Origin: Oncomelania hupensis
Taxonomy: Eukaryota; Mollusca; Gastropoda; Littorinimorpha; Pomatiopsidae
DNA length: 64,000 bases
NCBI GenBank assembly: GCA_036898135.1
Contig: CM072521.1
Coordinates: 68,792,489 to 68,856,488, forward strand
Reading direction: 5' to 3'
How positions within the stretch are numbered: the first letter of the stretch is position 1; each line of letters opens with the position of its first letter. Below, one piece after another: positions 12,101-20,300 of this stretch. A model generated the notes under the pieces. It was not told where the DNA came from. It did not search any database and was given only the letters and a program-made list of their open reading frames with translations. A program made the position numbers and the translations under genes.

Positions 12101-13621
12101 GGAGAGGACTTTCTGTCGGGATTCATTGTCTGATACAATGGCTCCTAACGATTTGAAGCTATGCACTGTGTTGAGGGATTGGCCTTAGACTTTGATGTCC
12201 GTATTGATTCCATTGGTGGTGTTCTTTTTCTTTTTCATCTCTCTTCGTTTGTCACACAGGTCCAAAGGTTCAGGTGTGATCCACGGTTTCTTCTTTGGGC
12301 AATGCTTGCCAAGGATCTCGGTGGCGGCATCTATCACAGCTGAGTTGAAGGTGGTGGTCATAGTGTTGACATCTACTTCACCAGCTCCCAAAATGAGCAG
12401 TGGTGCAAATTTCCCCCCAATTGTGGCTTAGAATATTTCTGCAACCTTCGGGTCTTGCAGTTTATCCAGGTCGAACTTCAGTCTGGTGCACTTTGCTGTA
12501 TTTACTCTCCTCAAGTGGAGCCGGACAGACATCATCACGAGATCGTGTCACTTCCGATGTCTGCTCCTGGAAAAGTGCGTGTCCTGACAATGTTGATGCT
12601 TGATCTGAAGCGTCTTTTAACCATGATGTAGTCAATCTGGTTGTGATGCACCCCGCTGGGACTGTGCCAGTTTACTACATTTACCAGTTTACTTCATAAA
12701 TATTACAAAAACCTTTGCAAATTGTTACCAAGTTGAATTAGAATTATTTTGTTGTAAGGTGTGTGCTCTGTTATATGTTTGAGATTTGATGGATAATTGC
12801 CGTTCAATATTTGCTTCCCAACATTAGGTTTCTGTGCTTTTATACCAAAGAAAAGAAATGAACATAATAAAATACAAATAAAACAAAATATACAAGGAAA
12901 ATAATATAACTATTACAAATAAAGTCAAAAGCGGAATGTGAATAACAAGGTATGTGTTTTCAATGTTATGGACACTGTATATCAATATGAATGTTGGTGT
13001 GTGAAGGGAAAACATTTAGATATAAGAACTATGTAGGTGAAATGATGCAGGTTTTTTTCATTGCAGGGAAAACATTTAGATATAATTACTATGTAGTTGA
13101 AATTATACAGTTTTTTTTTCATTGCAGACACGGTATCACAAAAGCTTCGCAATAACAACATCTTTACAATCGCCAAGCGCAATGTCGAGGGCCAGGATAT
13201 GTTGTATCAATCGCTCAAACTGGCTAATGGCATCAAGGTGCTGGCTGAACTCAAAATAGCCCCCTCCAACCCTAACTTCACGGTCAGTAGTAATAGTAGC
13301 AGAAGTTTTTGATGATGATGATGATATATTTAATTATAAAGTCATAACACCAAACGTTACATTTAGCCGGTAAGCAAATGTTAGGGTGATTTTGTAGTTT
13401 CATTCTATTCCATTTTAATACTTTTAAAATAATGTAGTTTTATGTTCTCAAATTGCCAATTTTTATTTTATGGAGTTTTTATTGTTATTTGTAAGTTTAC
13501 TTTGACTGGATTGTCTTAATAATGTTATTTGTTTTGTTTTGCACAGTTGTCCATGAAGTGCCGAGTGTTGGAAGTGTACACGGGAGTTCAGGCTGCTTAT
13601 GATACAATACTGCACAATTAA
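1..13621 (+). CDS. AP2B1: AP-1/AP-2 complex beta subunit (beta-adaptin), 3' part, seven exons
   Basis: Large beta subunit of the clathrin adaptor that links cargo and accessory proteins to clathrin at the plasma membrane or trans-Golgi. Only the last 299 codons are present. Exons are 1-126, 1018-1110, 4489-4634, 5508-5640, 9459-9630, 13128-13282 and 13547-13621, all joined in frame by GT-AG introns. The first five residues (LLDMD) fit the clathrin-box consensus L-hydrophobic-X-hydrophobic-D/E. A Gly/Pro/Met-rich hinge follows to about residue 73, then the appendage (beta-sandwich plus platform) to the C-terminus. Stretches such as VKNNIDVFYFS, AKRNVEGQDMLYQSLKL and a final TILHN are near-invariant in animal beta1/beta2. 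The platform Tyr and Trp residues that bind accessory proteins (VFYF, ASWKEIP, DMLYQ) are kept. Invertebrates often have one gene serving both AP-1 and AP-2, so beta1 versus beta2 is left open. The trunk domain lies upstream of the window. Confidence 0.95.
143..385 (+). repeat. minisatellite, ~44-bp unit, ~5 copies
   Basis: Repeated 'taggccttagggt(c/a)tgacagt'-type units just after the first exon's donor. Confidence 0.85.
744..976 (+). repeat. minisatellite, ~26-bp unit, ~9 copies
   Basis: Units of the form ctactgtgtttgttgtgggg plus ata. The array stops about 40 nt before the next acceptor. Confidence 0.9.
1018..1110 (+). CDS. AP2B1: beta-adaptin exon (hinge)
   Basis: 31 codons between acceptor tttcag and donor gtaagg, phase 0 at both ends. 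Gly-rich hinge with DSLGGLGDIFG. The hinge is poorly conserved, so the call rests on phase, splice sites and the similar composition of other beta-adaptin hinges. Confidence 0.85.
1216..2140 (+). repeat. minisatellite, ~42-bp unit, ~21 copies
   Basis: Tandem ttttactttgatttacatgc / tatagttggctgtcagtg units with point variants. Confidence 0.95.
2141..3436. other. intronic DNA, no feature recognised
   Basis: Beta-adaptin intron 2. Unique-looking AT-rich sequence. Short open frames on both strands show no family motif. Confidence 0.5.
3437..3868 (+). repeat. minisatellite, ~47-bp unit, ~9 copies
   Basis: Tandem ctaacaccctgctgtggacc / ttttatctacttcacac units. Confidence 0.95.
3869..4488. other. 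AT-rich intronic DNA
   Basis: Beta-adaptin intron 2 end. Rich in ttattt runs. Nothing else seen. Confidence 0.5.
4489..4634 (+). CDS. AP2B1: beta-adaptin exon (start of appendage beta-sandwich)
   Basis: 146 nt starting VWVPAAKGKGLEVNG and ending GFAIQFNKN plus two nt of a Ser codon. Acceptor ggtag, donor gtcaaa. Clear match to the first strands of the beta1/beta2 appendage. The frame stays open past the donor into the intronic LINE, but the conserved next exon shows that the intron is removed. Confidence 0.95.
4741..5323 (+). mobile_element. 5'-truncated LINE (RNase H end, I/Jockey-like)
   Basis: Opens with WVPSHSGLYWNEQLDKLARR, the C-terminal part of a LINE RNase H domain (W-[IV]-P-S-H..G..N..AD motif, the usual Asp blurred), then a degenerate frame to 5004 and an AT-rich 3' UTR ending in AACTGAACT. 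Flanked by a perfect 12-bp direct repeat gagattggatct (4729-4740 and 5324-5335), which is the target-site duplication. Confidence 0.85.
5508..5640 (+). CDS. AP2B1: beta-adaptin exon (appendage sandwich)
   Basis: 133 nt. Completes the Ser codon and reads FGLTPASPLQVQSPL to QKMDPLLMLQ. Acceptor tgtgcag, donor gtaaga, end phase 0. Confidence 0.95.
5668..5885 (+). repeat. minisatellite, ~36-bp unit, ~6 copies
   Basis: Tandem gatgattacagttgccaat / acctaataagcaccac units starting about 30 nt after a beta-adaptin donor. Confidence 0.9.
5974..8068. mobile_element. putative insertion with LTR-like ends (TG..CA), unclassified
   Basis: The minisatellite motif agtaaccctctctgta is interrupted at 5,973 and resumes at 8,069. 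The intervening 2,095 bp begins TGTAATCGCC and ends CATGCACA, and is flanked by ctctc (5969-5973, 8069-8073). It has no long ORF; the reading frames inside show no family motif. It could be a long solo LTR, but the flanking CT-rich sequence weakens the duplication evidence. Confidence 0.4.
7974..7995 (+). repeat. (CT)n microsatellite
   Basis: About ten CT dinucleotides near the end of the putative insertion. Confidence 0.9.
8069..8970 (+). repeat. minisatellite, 59-bp unit, ~15 copies
   Basis: Tandem units with ccctctctgtagttgggaat / aaacacactacaacaccc and aagccatcatctttacag. Confidence 0.95.
9031..9371 (+). repeat. minisatellite, ~48-bp unit, ~7 copies
   Basis: Units ctttgaagtatctacagctg / actgactttcagtctattgt, ending about 85 nt before the next beta-adaptin acceptor. 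Confidence 0.95.
9459..9630 (+). CDS. AP2B1: beta-adaptin exon (sandwich/platform)
   Basis: 172 nt beginning VAVKNNIDVFYFS, with the platform Trp in FLASWKEIP. Acceptor tttgcag, donor gttagt, end phase 1. A 57-bp minisatellite begins only about 15 nt after the donor. Confidence 0.97.
9645..10651 (+). repeat. minisatellite, ~57-bp unit, ~17 copies (first block)
   Basis: Units agagtgcttatggccacctc / ttgtctctgtgtcggtatga / tgagag. The array is split by a retroposon at 10,667-11,207 and resumes for about 1.5 units to 11,300. Confidence 0.95.
10667..11207 (+). mobile_element. ~545-bp retroposon with TATA-like box, copy 1
   Basis: Shares most of its length with 16,146-16,693: a C-run/G-run hairpin, TATAAATA, ctctgttctatcaatct, tagaccagtcacctacct, ggtcactagggcttcctatg, gggggttcgataaattag and a 3' end near gctagaccctgtaagcaata. 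Flanked by a 15-bp duplication with one mismatch (10652-10666 and 11208-11222) in the host minisatellite. No coding capacity and no confident Pol III boxes. Mobilised probably by a LINE. Confidence 0.75.
11208..11300 (+). repeat. 57-bp minisatellite, remainder after retroposon
   Basis: About 1.5 units (atgatgagaggtacatcaac) continuing the array interrupted at 10,666. Confidence 0.85.
11341..12664 (-). mobile_element. RTE-like LINE copy with RT core deleted, holding a SINE
   Basis: Minus-strand remnants in order: endonuclease end (HNQIDYIMVKRRFRSSIN near 12,640), linker, RT start (KHCPKKKPWITPEPLDLCDK), then a direct jump to the RT thumb region near 12,200 (NTTNGINTDIKV), so the catalytic core is missing. 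The 3' end carries the (GGATA)n-type tail (here tcctatcctatccc at 11,344). Stops and frameshifts throughout. Confidence 0.8.
11475..11750 (+). mobile_element. SINE with tRNA-like head and 5S-rRNA-like segment
   Basis: Starts ggtgtcggatagcgcagtgg, with a Pol III A-box-like GATAGCGCAGTGGTTGGAGC. About 40 nt later comes a segment matching 5S rRNA from its box A to box C: gttaagcaccgtc, ggttagcacttggatggg and tgaccgc. It ends in an (accttt)-like tail. A 13-bp duplication ctttgcaaggcca flanks it (11462-11474, 11751-11763) inside the RTE LINE. Confidence 0.85.
12665..13127. other. AT-rich intronic DNA
   Basis: Contains two copies of a ~66-bp segment (aaaacatttagatataa..atgtag..tttttttcattgcag; ends 13,067 and 13,127), so the true acceptor cag is duplicated just upstream. 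Confidence 0.55.
13128..13282 (+). CDS. AP2B1: beta-adaptin exon (platform)
   Basis: 155 nt with FTIAKRNVEGQDMLYQ and NGIKVLAELKI, the most conserved part of the appendage platform. Acceptor attgcag after a T-run, donor gtcagt. Confidence 0.97.
13547..13621 (+). CDS. AP2B1: beta-adaptin terminal coding exon
   Basis: 24 codons plus TAA, reading LSMKCRVLEVYTGVQAAYDT and then ILHN. The family usually ends in ILKN, so the C-terminus is complete. Confidence 0.95.
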   Translation: MSMKCRVLEVYTGVQAAYDTILHN

Positions 13622-14324
13622 ACATGGGTGTTTACTTCATTACAAAAACATTTACATTATTTGTCCATCTTTGTTTTCTGTGATGGTTTATCTGGGTGTC
13701 ACACTGTTCATTAGTGTATGGAGATCCAGTTTGTATTGTTTCAATGGACCCGTTTACTATTTAGCTGTATATTTTCTTTCAGCACTGTTGTGGTAGCCTA
13801 GTAATATTAAACCTTAAAAAGCAGTGAATGATGGCTGTTTTCAGTGTGGTAGACATTAGGAGAGAGCAGGAACAGACAATACTGTGTTGGTTTCCTTGTA
13901 GGTTTGGTTGTTGTCAAACGCCTCAACCTTCACTGTAGAAAATGAAAGCGAGAAAGTAAAATCATGTAGTGAAACTTAAGTTGTTTGTGGAGGCTGAGCT
14001 ATCTTTACATTTGTAATTTCACCAACAGTGTTGTTTTCTACCACTGGCTTATTGTCAACATTGTGGCAGGGGTCCAGAATTGATGACGTGTGTGTGGAGT
14101 ATCCACAGCAAGCCTTGGGCAACGTCAGTTACATCCTGTTCTAGGTCTCAGTATTACAACAATTGATACATTCCCAAAAAGAACTATGCTTCTGTTAACA
14201 GTTAATGTGCCTACTGTGGCATATGCATTTGCCCTATTGCTTCATAATTGATTGTTCGAACACCAGTTGTTTTTCTTCCATGCTTTGGCAATTTCATTGT
14301 ATGTGGTGTTTTTGTCAAAATAAA
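13622..14324 (+). other. presumed 3' UTR of the beta-adaptin gene
   Basis: AT-rich, no coding signal or tandem repeat. The first clear AATAAA after the stop is at 14,319-14,324, so this stretch is the inferred 3' UTR. No transcript evidence is available. Confidence 0.5.
14319..14324 (+). terminator. candidate poly(A) signal AATAAA for beta-adaptin
   Basis: Canonical hexamer about 700 nt after the stop codon, followed by T-rich DNA. Confidence 0.5.
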
Positions 14325-14816
14325 TACTAAAGAAAAATGTTTAGTTTGTTAGATCTAGTAGAATTGTAGTAGAGGATTCAAAGAGAGAATTAGAATAAAA
14401 TCTTAAAAGTAATGTATAAATAACGACTTTAAAAAATATGTTTTTGTTTGTGAATGCTGAACTATCTTTAATTTATAGAGTTCTTATATTGGTAGCGAAG
14501 TTTTTAACTAAAGGAAAGACCAGACCAGTAGTAGGAAAAAGGAGTTGGATGCTGCATGTGTTTCAACAAATGTTGCTCCCATTGCAGACTGAAGGAAGTA
14601 AAGAAATAGTTCTGAAAGGAAAAGCATTGTTTTGTCAAAGATAATGTAGACTCACAAGTTATATTATAAAGGCATTGGATTGTCAAAGATAATATAATGT
14701 AGACACTCCAGTTTTATTATAAAGGCATTGGATTACAAAAAATGTGAAAAGATGGATAAGAAAGTAGTTTTATTAATATGTAGTCATCTCGACTGATTTG
14801 TCGTTATTGTGATTAC

Positions 14817-15140
14817 TCCTATCCTATCCTATCCTGTCCCGTAACTCGGAGGTCGTAGGGGCACCACAGATGATCGTTTAACCAGCATACTCCATCTTTC
14901 TCTGTCCTCAGCAGCCCTGATGGCTTCGCTCAGTGTCATACCAGTCCATTCTCGAATGTTGTCCTCCCACCTCTTTTTCGGTCTCCCTCTTCTTCTACCT
15001 CCTTGCACTGTGCCTTGCAGAATGGTCTTTGCAAGGCCTGAAGATCTGGTGACGTGGCCAACCATTGTAGTTTCCGTTTCTTCACCACTGTGAGCAGGTC
15101 GTCGTGTTGTCCAATGGCTTGTGTGATGGTCTGTTGGTCG
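14817..15140 (-). mobile_element. RTE-like LINE 3' fragment
   Basis: Minus-strand frame VGHVTRSSGLAKTILQGTVQ and then [20 protein letters not shown], ending in the (tcctatcc) tail. 5'-truncated near 15,140. A ~35-nt micro-copy of the same 3' end lies at 15,205-15,238. Confidence 0.85.
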
Positions 15141-15479
15141 GTCTGATTACATCCCGCATAAAACGTTTTTCCCATATATATTTGATATTATAATATTTTT
15201 CATATCTATCCTATCCTGTAACTCGAAAGTCGTTGCCTTTATAATAAAACCTACATTATCTTTGAAAACCCAATGCCTTTGTAATATAGCTCGCGCGTCT
15301 ACATTACCTTTCACAATCCAATGACTTAATATATTTTTCATAATTATTATTTCTGTTTAGCATACATTCCTTGTATTTTTGTGAATATAGTTAATGTCAT
15401 TAAAGTTTGGGACAGGTCTACATGGGAAGTTTTTAATTTAATGTCTGTTAATGCTGTGTGTTTTGATTGTTGAGGGAAA

Positions 15480-15655
15480 ACGAGTACAGGTTTTTCATAA
15501 TCCAAAGTTTATTTACAACACAATCACCGACTCTCAAACACAAGTACAAACATTGTTTTTCCTAATCCAAAGTTTATTTACAACACAATCACTGACTCTC
15601 TCTCAAACACAAGTACAAACATTGTTCTTCCTAATCCAAAGTTTATTTACAACAC
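15480..15655 (+). repeat. tandem repeat, ~66-bp unit, ~2.7 copies
   Basis: Units cctaatccaaagtttattta / caacacaatcactgactctc. Confidence 0.85.
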
Positions 15656-16145
15656 AACATGACTGATAGCAGTGAGACAATACATTTGACCCTAGAACTC
15701 TACTTCACACAATCAAATCGTATAATGGTCGTAAGAATAAACTATTTTTAACAATCTTACACAGCTGTCAACATGGCAGATCTAAGCAGCACAACACAGT
15801 TACAACACAACTGAACAATGAAACATTTTACATTCAGCTAAATGATTTTTTAAGCACATTTTTGAATAAAAGCACCTAAATAAACTCCTAAATACATATG
15901 TTGGTGTAAAATATTACACAGTTATATGTATGTATGCACGTATTTTATTTAGCTTCTGCTTAACTGATGTACAACGTTTTATTTGTTTTATTATCCTCGG
16001 ATGCTTTCCAATGAACATAAATATTGTCAACTTGTAAACTTTGTCTGAATAAAACAATGAACAAAAATATAATAAAAAGACCTCTGTTTGCTTATAAAAA
16101 TCATTTTTCTACACAATTCCAATGCCTTCTTCCAACGCCTTCTAC
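15656..16145. other. AT-rich intergenic DNA
   Basis: Between the convergent beta-adaptin and SMARCB1 genes. No gene or repeat recognised. Confidence 0.5.
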
Positions 16146-16693
16146 ACCCCCGTTGGGGTGCCGGGGGTTTCAGTATAAATAGTGTCCCCACTTTTTGGAA
16201 ATTTAGTGCTTTAAATTCTCACTGTCGCCGTCTTTCTCATTTGCTCTTTCTCAGTCCTGCTCTGTTCTATCAATCTGCTATACTATCTTCTTTTTCGCTA
16301 GACCAGTCACCTACCTTTTTTCTTGAAAACTCTTCCGGGACAAGACTCCTTGTTTGTGTATGAAGTCTGTTGGATCAGCTTGGGAATATTGGACGCTTTC
16401 TGCCAGGTGGTCACTAGGGCTTCCTATGATGTTATTATTTAGCAATTTTGTTGATAATTTATAATGAGGTTTGTATTCTATTTTGTTTTTGTAAACGGGG
16501 GTTCGATAAATTAGAGTGCAGCCTCAGCAACCCCTGCGTGGGATGTCTTTATTGTAAAGTGACTGGCTGGTGGAGGGCATTCAGTTTTCCCACTAGGGTT
16601 GTTTCAGCAGATCTTTTATGCGGATTGGGGGTTGTCCGGTCCTGATTTGGCTCGGAAGAGTCCGCTGGACCTAAAGCAACAATTATGTAATGT
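16146..16693 (+). mobile_element. ~545-bp retroposon with TATA-like box, copy 2
   Basis: Begins acccccgttggggtgccggg and has gtataaatag at about 16,173. The 3' end is ggctcggaagagtccgctgg / acctaaagcaacaattatgtaatgtaa. Flanked by near-identical 12-mers aacgccttctac / aacgccttcttc (16134-16145, 16694-16705). Confidence 0.75.
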
Positions 16694-16744
16694 AACGCCT
16701 TCTTCATGTTGACTTTGGCCGTCACAATAGTGAAGATTGTGCAA

Positions 16745-17090
16745 GACTTTGTGATGTTCCAAGTTAACATTGTTACTGATTGCTTGATAATGTAGTTGAA
16801 AATCCCTTGTTCACTGGCTTTGAAGGTTGTGATGTGCCAAGTCAACATTGTTACTGATTGCTTGATAATGTAGTTGAAAATCCCTTGTTCACCGGCTTTG
16901 AAGGTTGTGATGTGCCAAGTCAACATTTTTACTGATTGTTTGATAATGTAGTTGAAAATCCCTTGTTCACCGGCTTTGAAGGTTGTGATGTGCCAAGTTA
17001 ACATTGTTACCGATTGTTTGATAATGTAGTTGAAAATCCCTTGTTCACCGGATTTGAAGGTTGTGATGCTGTACAAGTGGATACAAAGTG
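16745..17090 (+). repeat. minisatellite, ~78-bp unit, ~4.4 copies
   Basis: Units aacattgttactgattgctt / gataatgtagttgaaaatcc / cttgttcaccggctttgaag. Lies about 230 nt past the SMARCB1 stop. Confidence 0.95.
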
Positions 17091-17315
17091 CACAATGAAC
17101 ACAACAGTGTGATGTTGGCAATGGTTTGCTATTTTATAACTACATCCATTTATAACTAACACTTCTGCTGCCTCTGTTGTGGTCAAGCCCATGTAATCAA
17201 CACTTGACATTCACTTGTAAGTTTGGAATATTTTCTTTAGCAGCTTTAAACATGTAGCTGTACCTATGTATACATACCCTGTACCTATGTTACATGCACC
17301 GATAATGAAATGTGA

Positions 17316-17355
17316 TCACCATGAGGGAGCAGTATTGGCCAATCGTCGCATACGT
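17316..17355 (-). CDS. SMARCB1: SMARCB1 exon 10 (terminal)
   Basis: 40 nt, acceptor ttgttgcag. Completes an Arg codon, then [12 protein letters not shown] and TGA. The short exon is supported by exact match to the family C-terminus and correct phase. No clear AATAAA was seen close downstream on this strand. Confidence 0.92.
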
Positions 17356-20300
17356 CTGCAACAAAGTAAATAATTTATACAATAAATAGAAAAACTAGAA
17401 GGGCAAAGCCCATAGGACTCACATGCTCCTAATAGAACGCAAGATGAGTGCCCAGAAAAAACAAAATGGTGGCATTAAAATGCAAGGTAATACCAACTTT
17501 CATCTTTCTAGCGACGTGGGTTCAAATCCTGACTTCAGCAAACTATTGTGTGATTGCTGGATAGTAGTGGCCAGAGCTTTGAGAAACTCTCTGAGCTTGT
17601 AAGTGAGCTATATGAGAGCAATCTTTTTTTTATGCTCTTGATCTTGAAATGACACTGACATCAAGCTCCAAATACATTCATGTAATATCAAAGTACAGCA
17701 AACGTGTTATGCAAAACAAACTGACCTTGGTATGACCTTGACCTTCAGTGACCTTAAACTTGGGATGACCTCGACCCTCATATCTCTGATCAAATAACCC
17801 AATGTTGTTGCAAAATAGGGTTACATTAACAGCCATTCCACTGTATGATTACCTATTTTTTGTATGTTTTTCCAAGGCCCAAAATGGCCTTGTCCTTCAA
17901 GATCAACACAAAAACTGAACATATTTATTAAAAAATCAATAAATACAACAAGTTTGGACTTTATAACTCTCACAGTTTGTCAAGGTCACTTCAACAGACT
18001 TTGAACAGCTCCAGTGACCTTGACCTTGGAGTGAGGTTGACCAAATTTGCAAAGTATGTGTTTCTCAATTGATATCTATCATGCAACAATGAATCATAAG
18101 TTCAATATTAATAACCTAGAAATAATGAAATTTTGTGAAAAATAATTTTTTTACTAACATTTGATGATCTTGTGACCTTGACCTTGAAATGAAGTCATCC
18201 ATTTACTGATCATTTTTGAGGTCTCATGGGTATACACCACCTTAGCAAGTTTGGTTGTGATAGTTAAAATAGGTTCTGAGTACTCAGCCACTTTGAAGTT
18301 TTTGCACATACAGACGGCAGACATAGATATGGACTAACATTTTTGGGTCCATATAATTTTTGGACTGTTTAGGATTCATCTCTCACAGATTTGTGAAAAT
18401 CTGGAAATTTTTTGGAGGGAGGCGAGTACATAGACTTGCTATGCATGTGAGTCAAAAATTATGGAATAAATAATTCATACAATTACCTAACAGTAAAATA
18501 TAGGCAATGAAACATGTCTTTCATTTCCAGGTCACAGACATGTATTCTACACAAACTTGCCACAAAAGAACCATCACCATTAAACAATATTTTAGGGCAA
18601 TGAACACTCTTGAACTGTTTAGATGTGAGAATGAAAACCCCTGGACTCGCTCACTGTACTATATTATACTGGGATTTTTACAATGTCCACTAGAGGCAGT
18701 AGGCTATTTATAGGCGACTTCTCTCCCATTTATTCATGGCACTAAAAACACTGTATCTAGGTCAGCTCTGTGAAACCAGTCAGTAAGGGAGCGAGTTAAA
18801 AGAAAGAGAGAGAGAGATTTCTCTTATATAGCGCACTTACAAGCTCAGAGAGCTTCTCAAGGCGCTGGCCCGTAATATTCAGCAATCACAAAATAGTTTG
18901 CTGAAGTCAGGATTCGAACCCATGTTGCCCAAGACGCACTCACAGAAGTCATGCGCTCTGACCACTGAGCTATCCCTGCCACCAGGGTTAGAGTTAGGGT
19001 TAGAGTTAACATGATCAATTGGGGTAGTGGAAGGTTTACTGCTACTGGTAAAGTACCTGCACTAAATTAAATACATTTAATAAATAAATAACAAATATAA
19101 ATTGACAGGCCCGTACCTGGTGTTTCTGTCCTGATCTCGTATTTTCTTCTCCATTTCGGCGTCTGTCAGAGTTTCCAGGAATGGACACCATGCGTCAAAC
19201 TCGCTCTGGTTGCGTATCGCCACTTCTACAGTTGGAAGGGGTGCTTCACTGTTCACGCATAAACATAAATGACAACAATAATAATAAAATAATAATAATT
19301 TAAAAAAACATTTATAATGCACCCTTTCCCACAAAGTGAGCTTAAAGTTATTGACATACGGCATAAGTTTCAGTGGTGATGCACAGAGCACAGAGCAGTG
19401 TTAAAAAATTTACTTTGACCCCAAGGTAGCATTCTTGGACCAATACTGTTCATACTTTTTATTAATGACTTGCCAGATTCTGTGCAAAGTTCATGTAAAA
19501 TATTTGCAGACGATACAAAATTATATTGTTCTCCAAAAGATAGTCAAATTATACAAAATGATATAAATGAACTACAGAAATGGACAGAAACCTGGCAACT
19601 ATATTTTAATACTACCAAATGTAAGGTCCTTCACATAGGCAAAAACAACCCCCAAAATGATTATTACATGACTGTGAACAATGTACAGGTATTAGTTACT
19701 AAATGTGACAGCGAAAAATATTTAGGATTAACATTTGACTCCATGTTAACTTTTGACAGTCACGTTAGTGAAGTAATTAATAAGGCAAATAAAACTCTCG
19801 GAATTATACGGCGATGTTTTTTGTATCTAGATAGATCATCATTTGTACAACTTTACAAGTCCTTGGTTAGACCTCTTCTAGAATATGGCAATATTATTTG
19901 GTACCCTTTATTAAAGAGACAGTGCGCTGCTATTGAGCATGTACAAAGACGAGCAACTAAAATGGTTCCAGGACTGAAAGATATTTCTTACAGAGACAGA
20001 CTGGAATCATTATGTCTGCCAAGCCTAAAAGCCAGAAGAGTGAGAGGAGACCTAATACAAGCTTATAAAATTTTAAATAACATTGATGAATTAGATACTA
20101 ACAAATTTTTTGAACTAAACAAATTTGATATAACAAGAAACTCTGTTAACAAATTATTTATTAAGCACAGCCGTACTAATTTTCGAAAACATACTTTTAG
20201 TAATAGAGTTGCACCTCTATGGAACAAACTTCCACAAAATATTAAACAGGCAAAGACTTTAAACAGTTTCAAAAATCTTCTTGATGAACAAGAAATTTTA

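Noticed and set aside
18806..18983. tRNA gene
   Set aside because: A and B boxes are present, but the rest does not fold as a tRNA and the sequence continues into a SINE body shared with 17,511.
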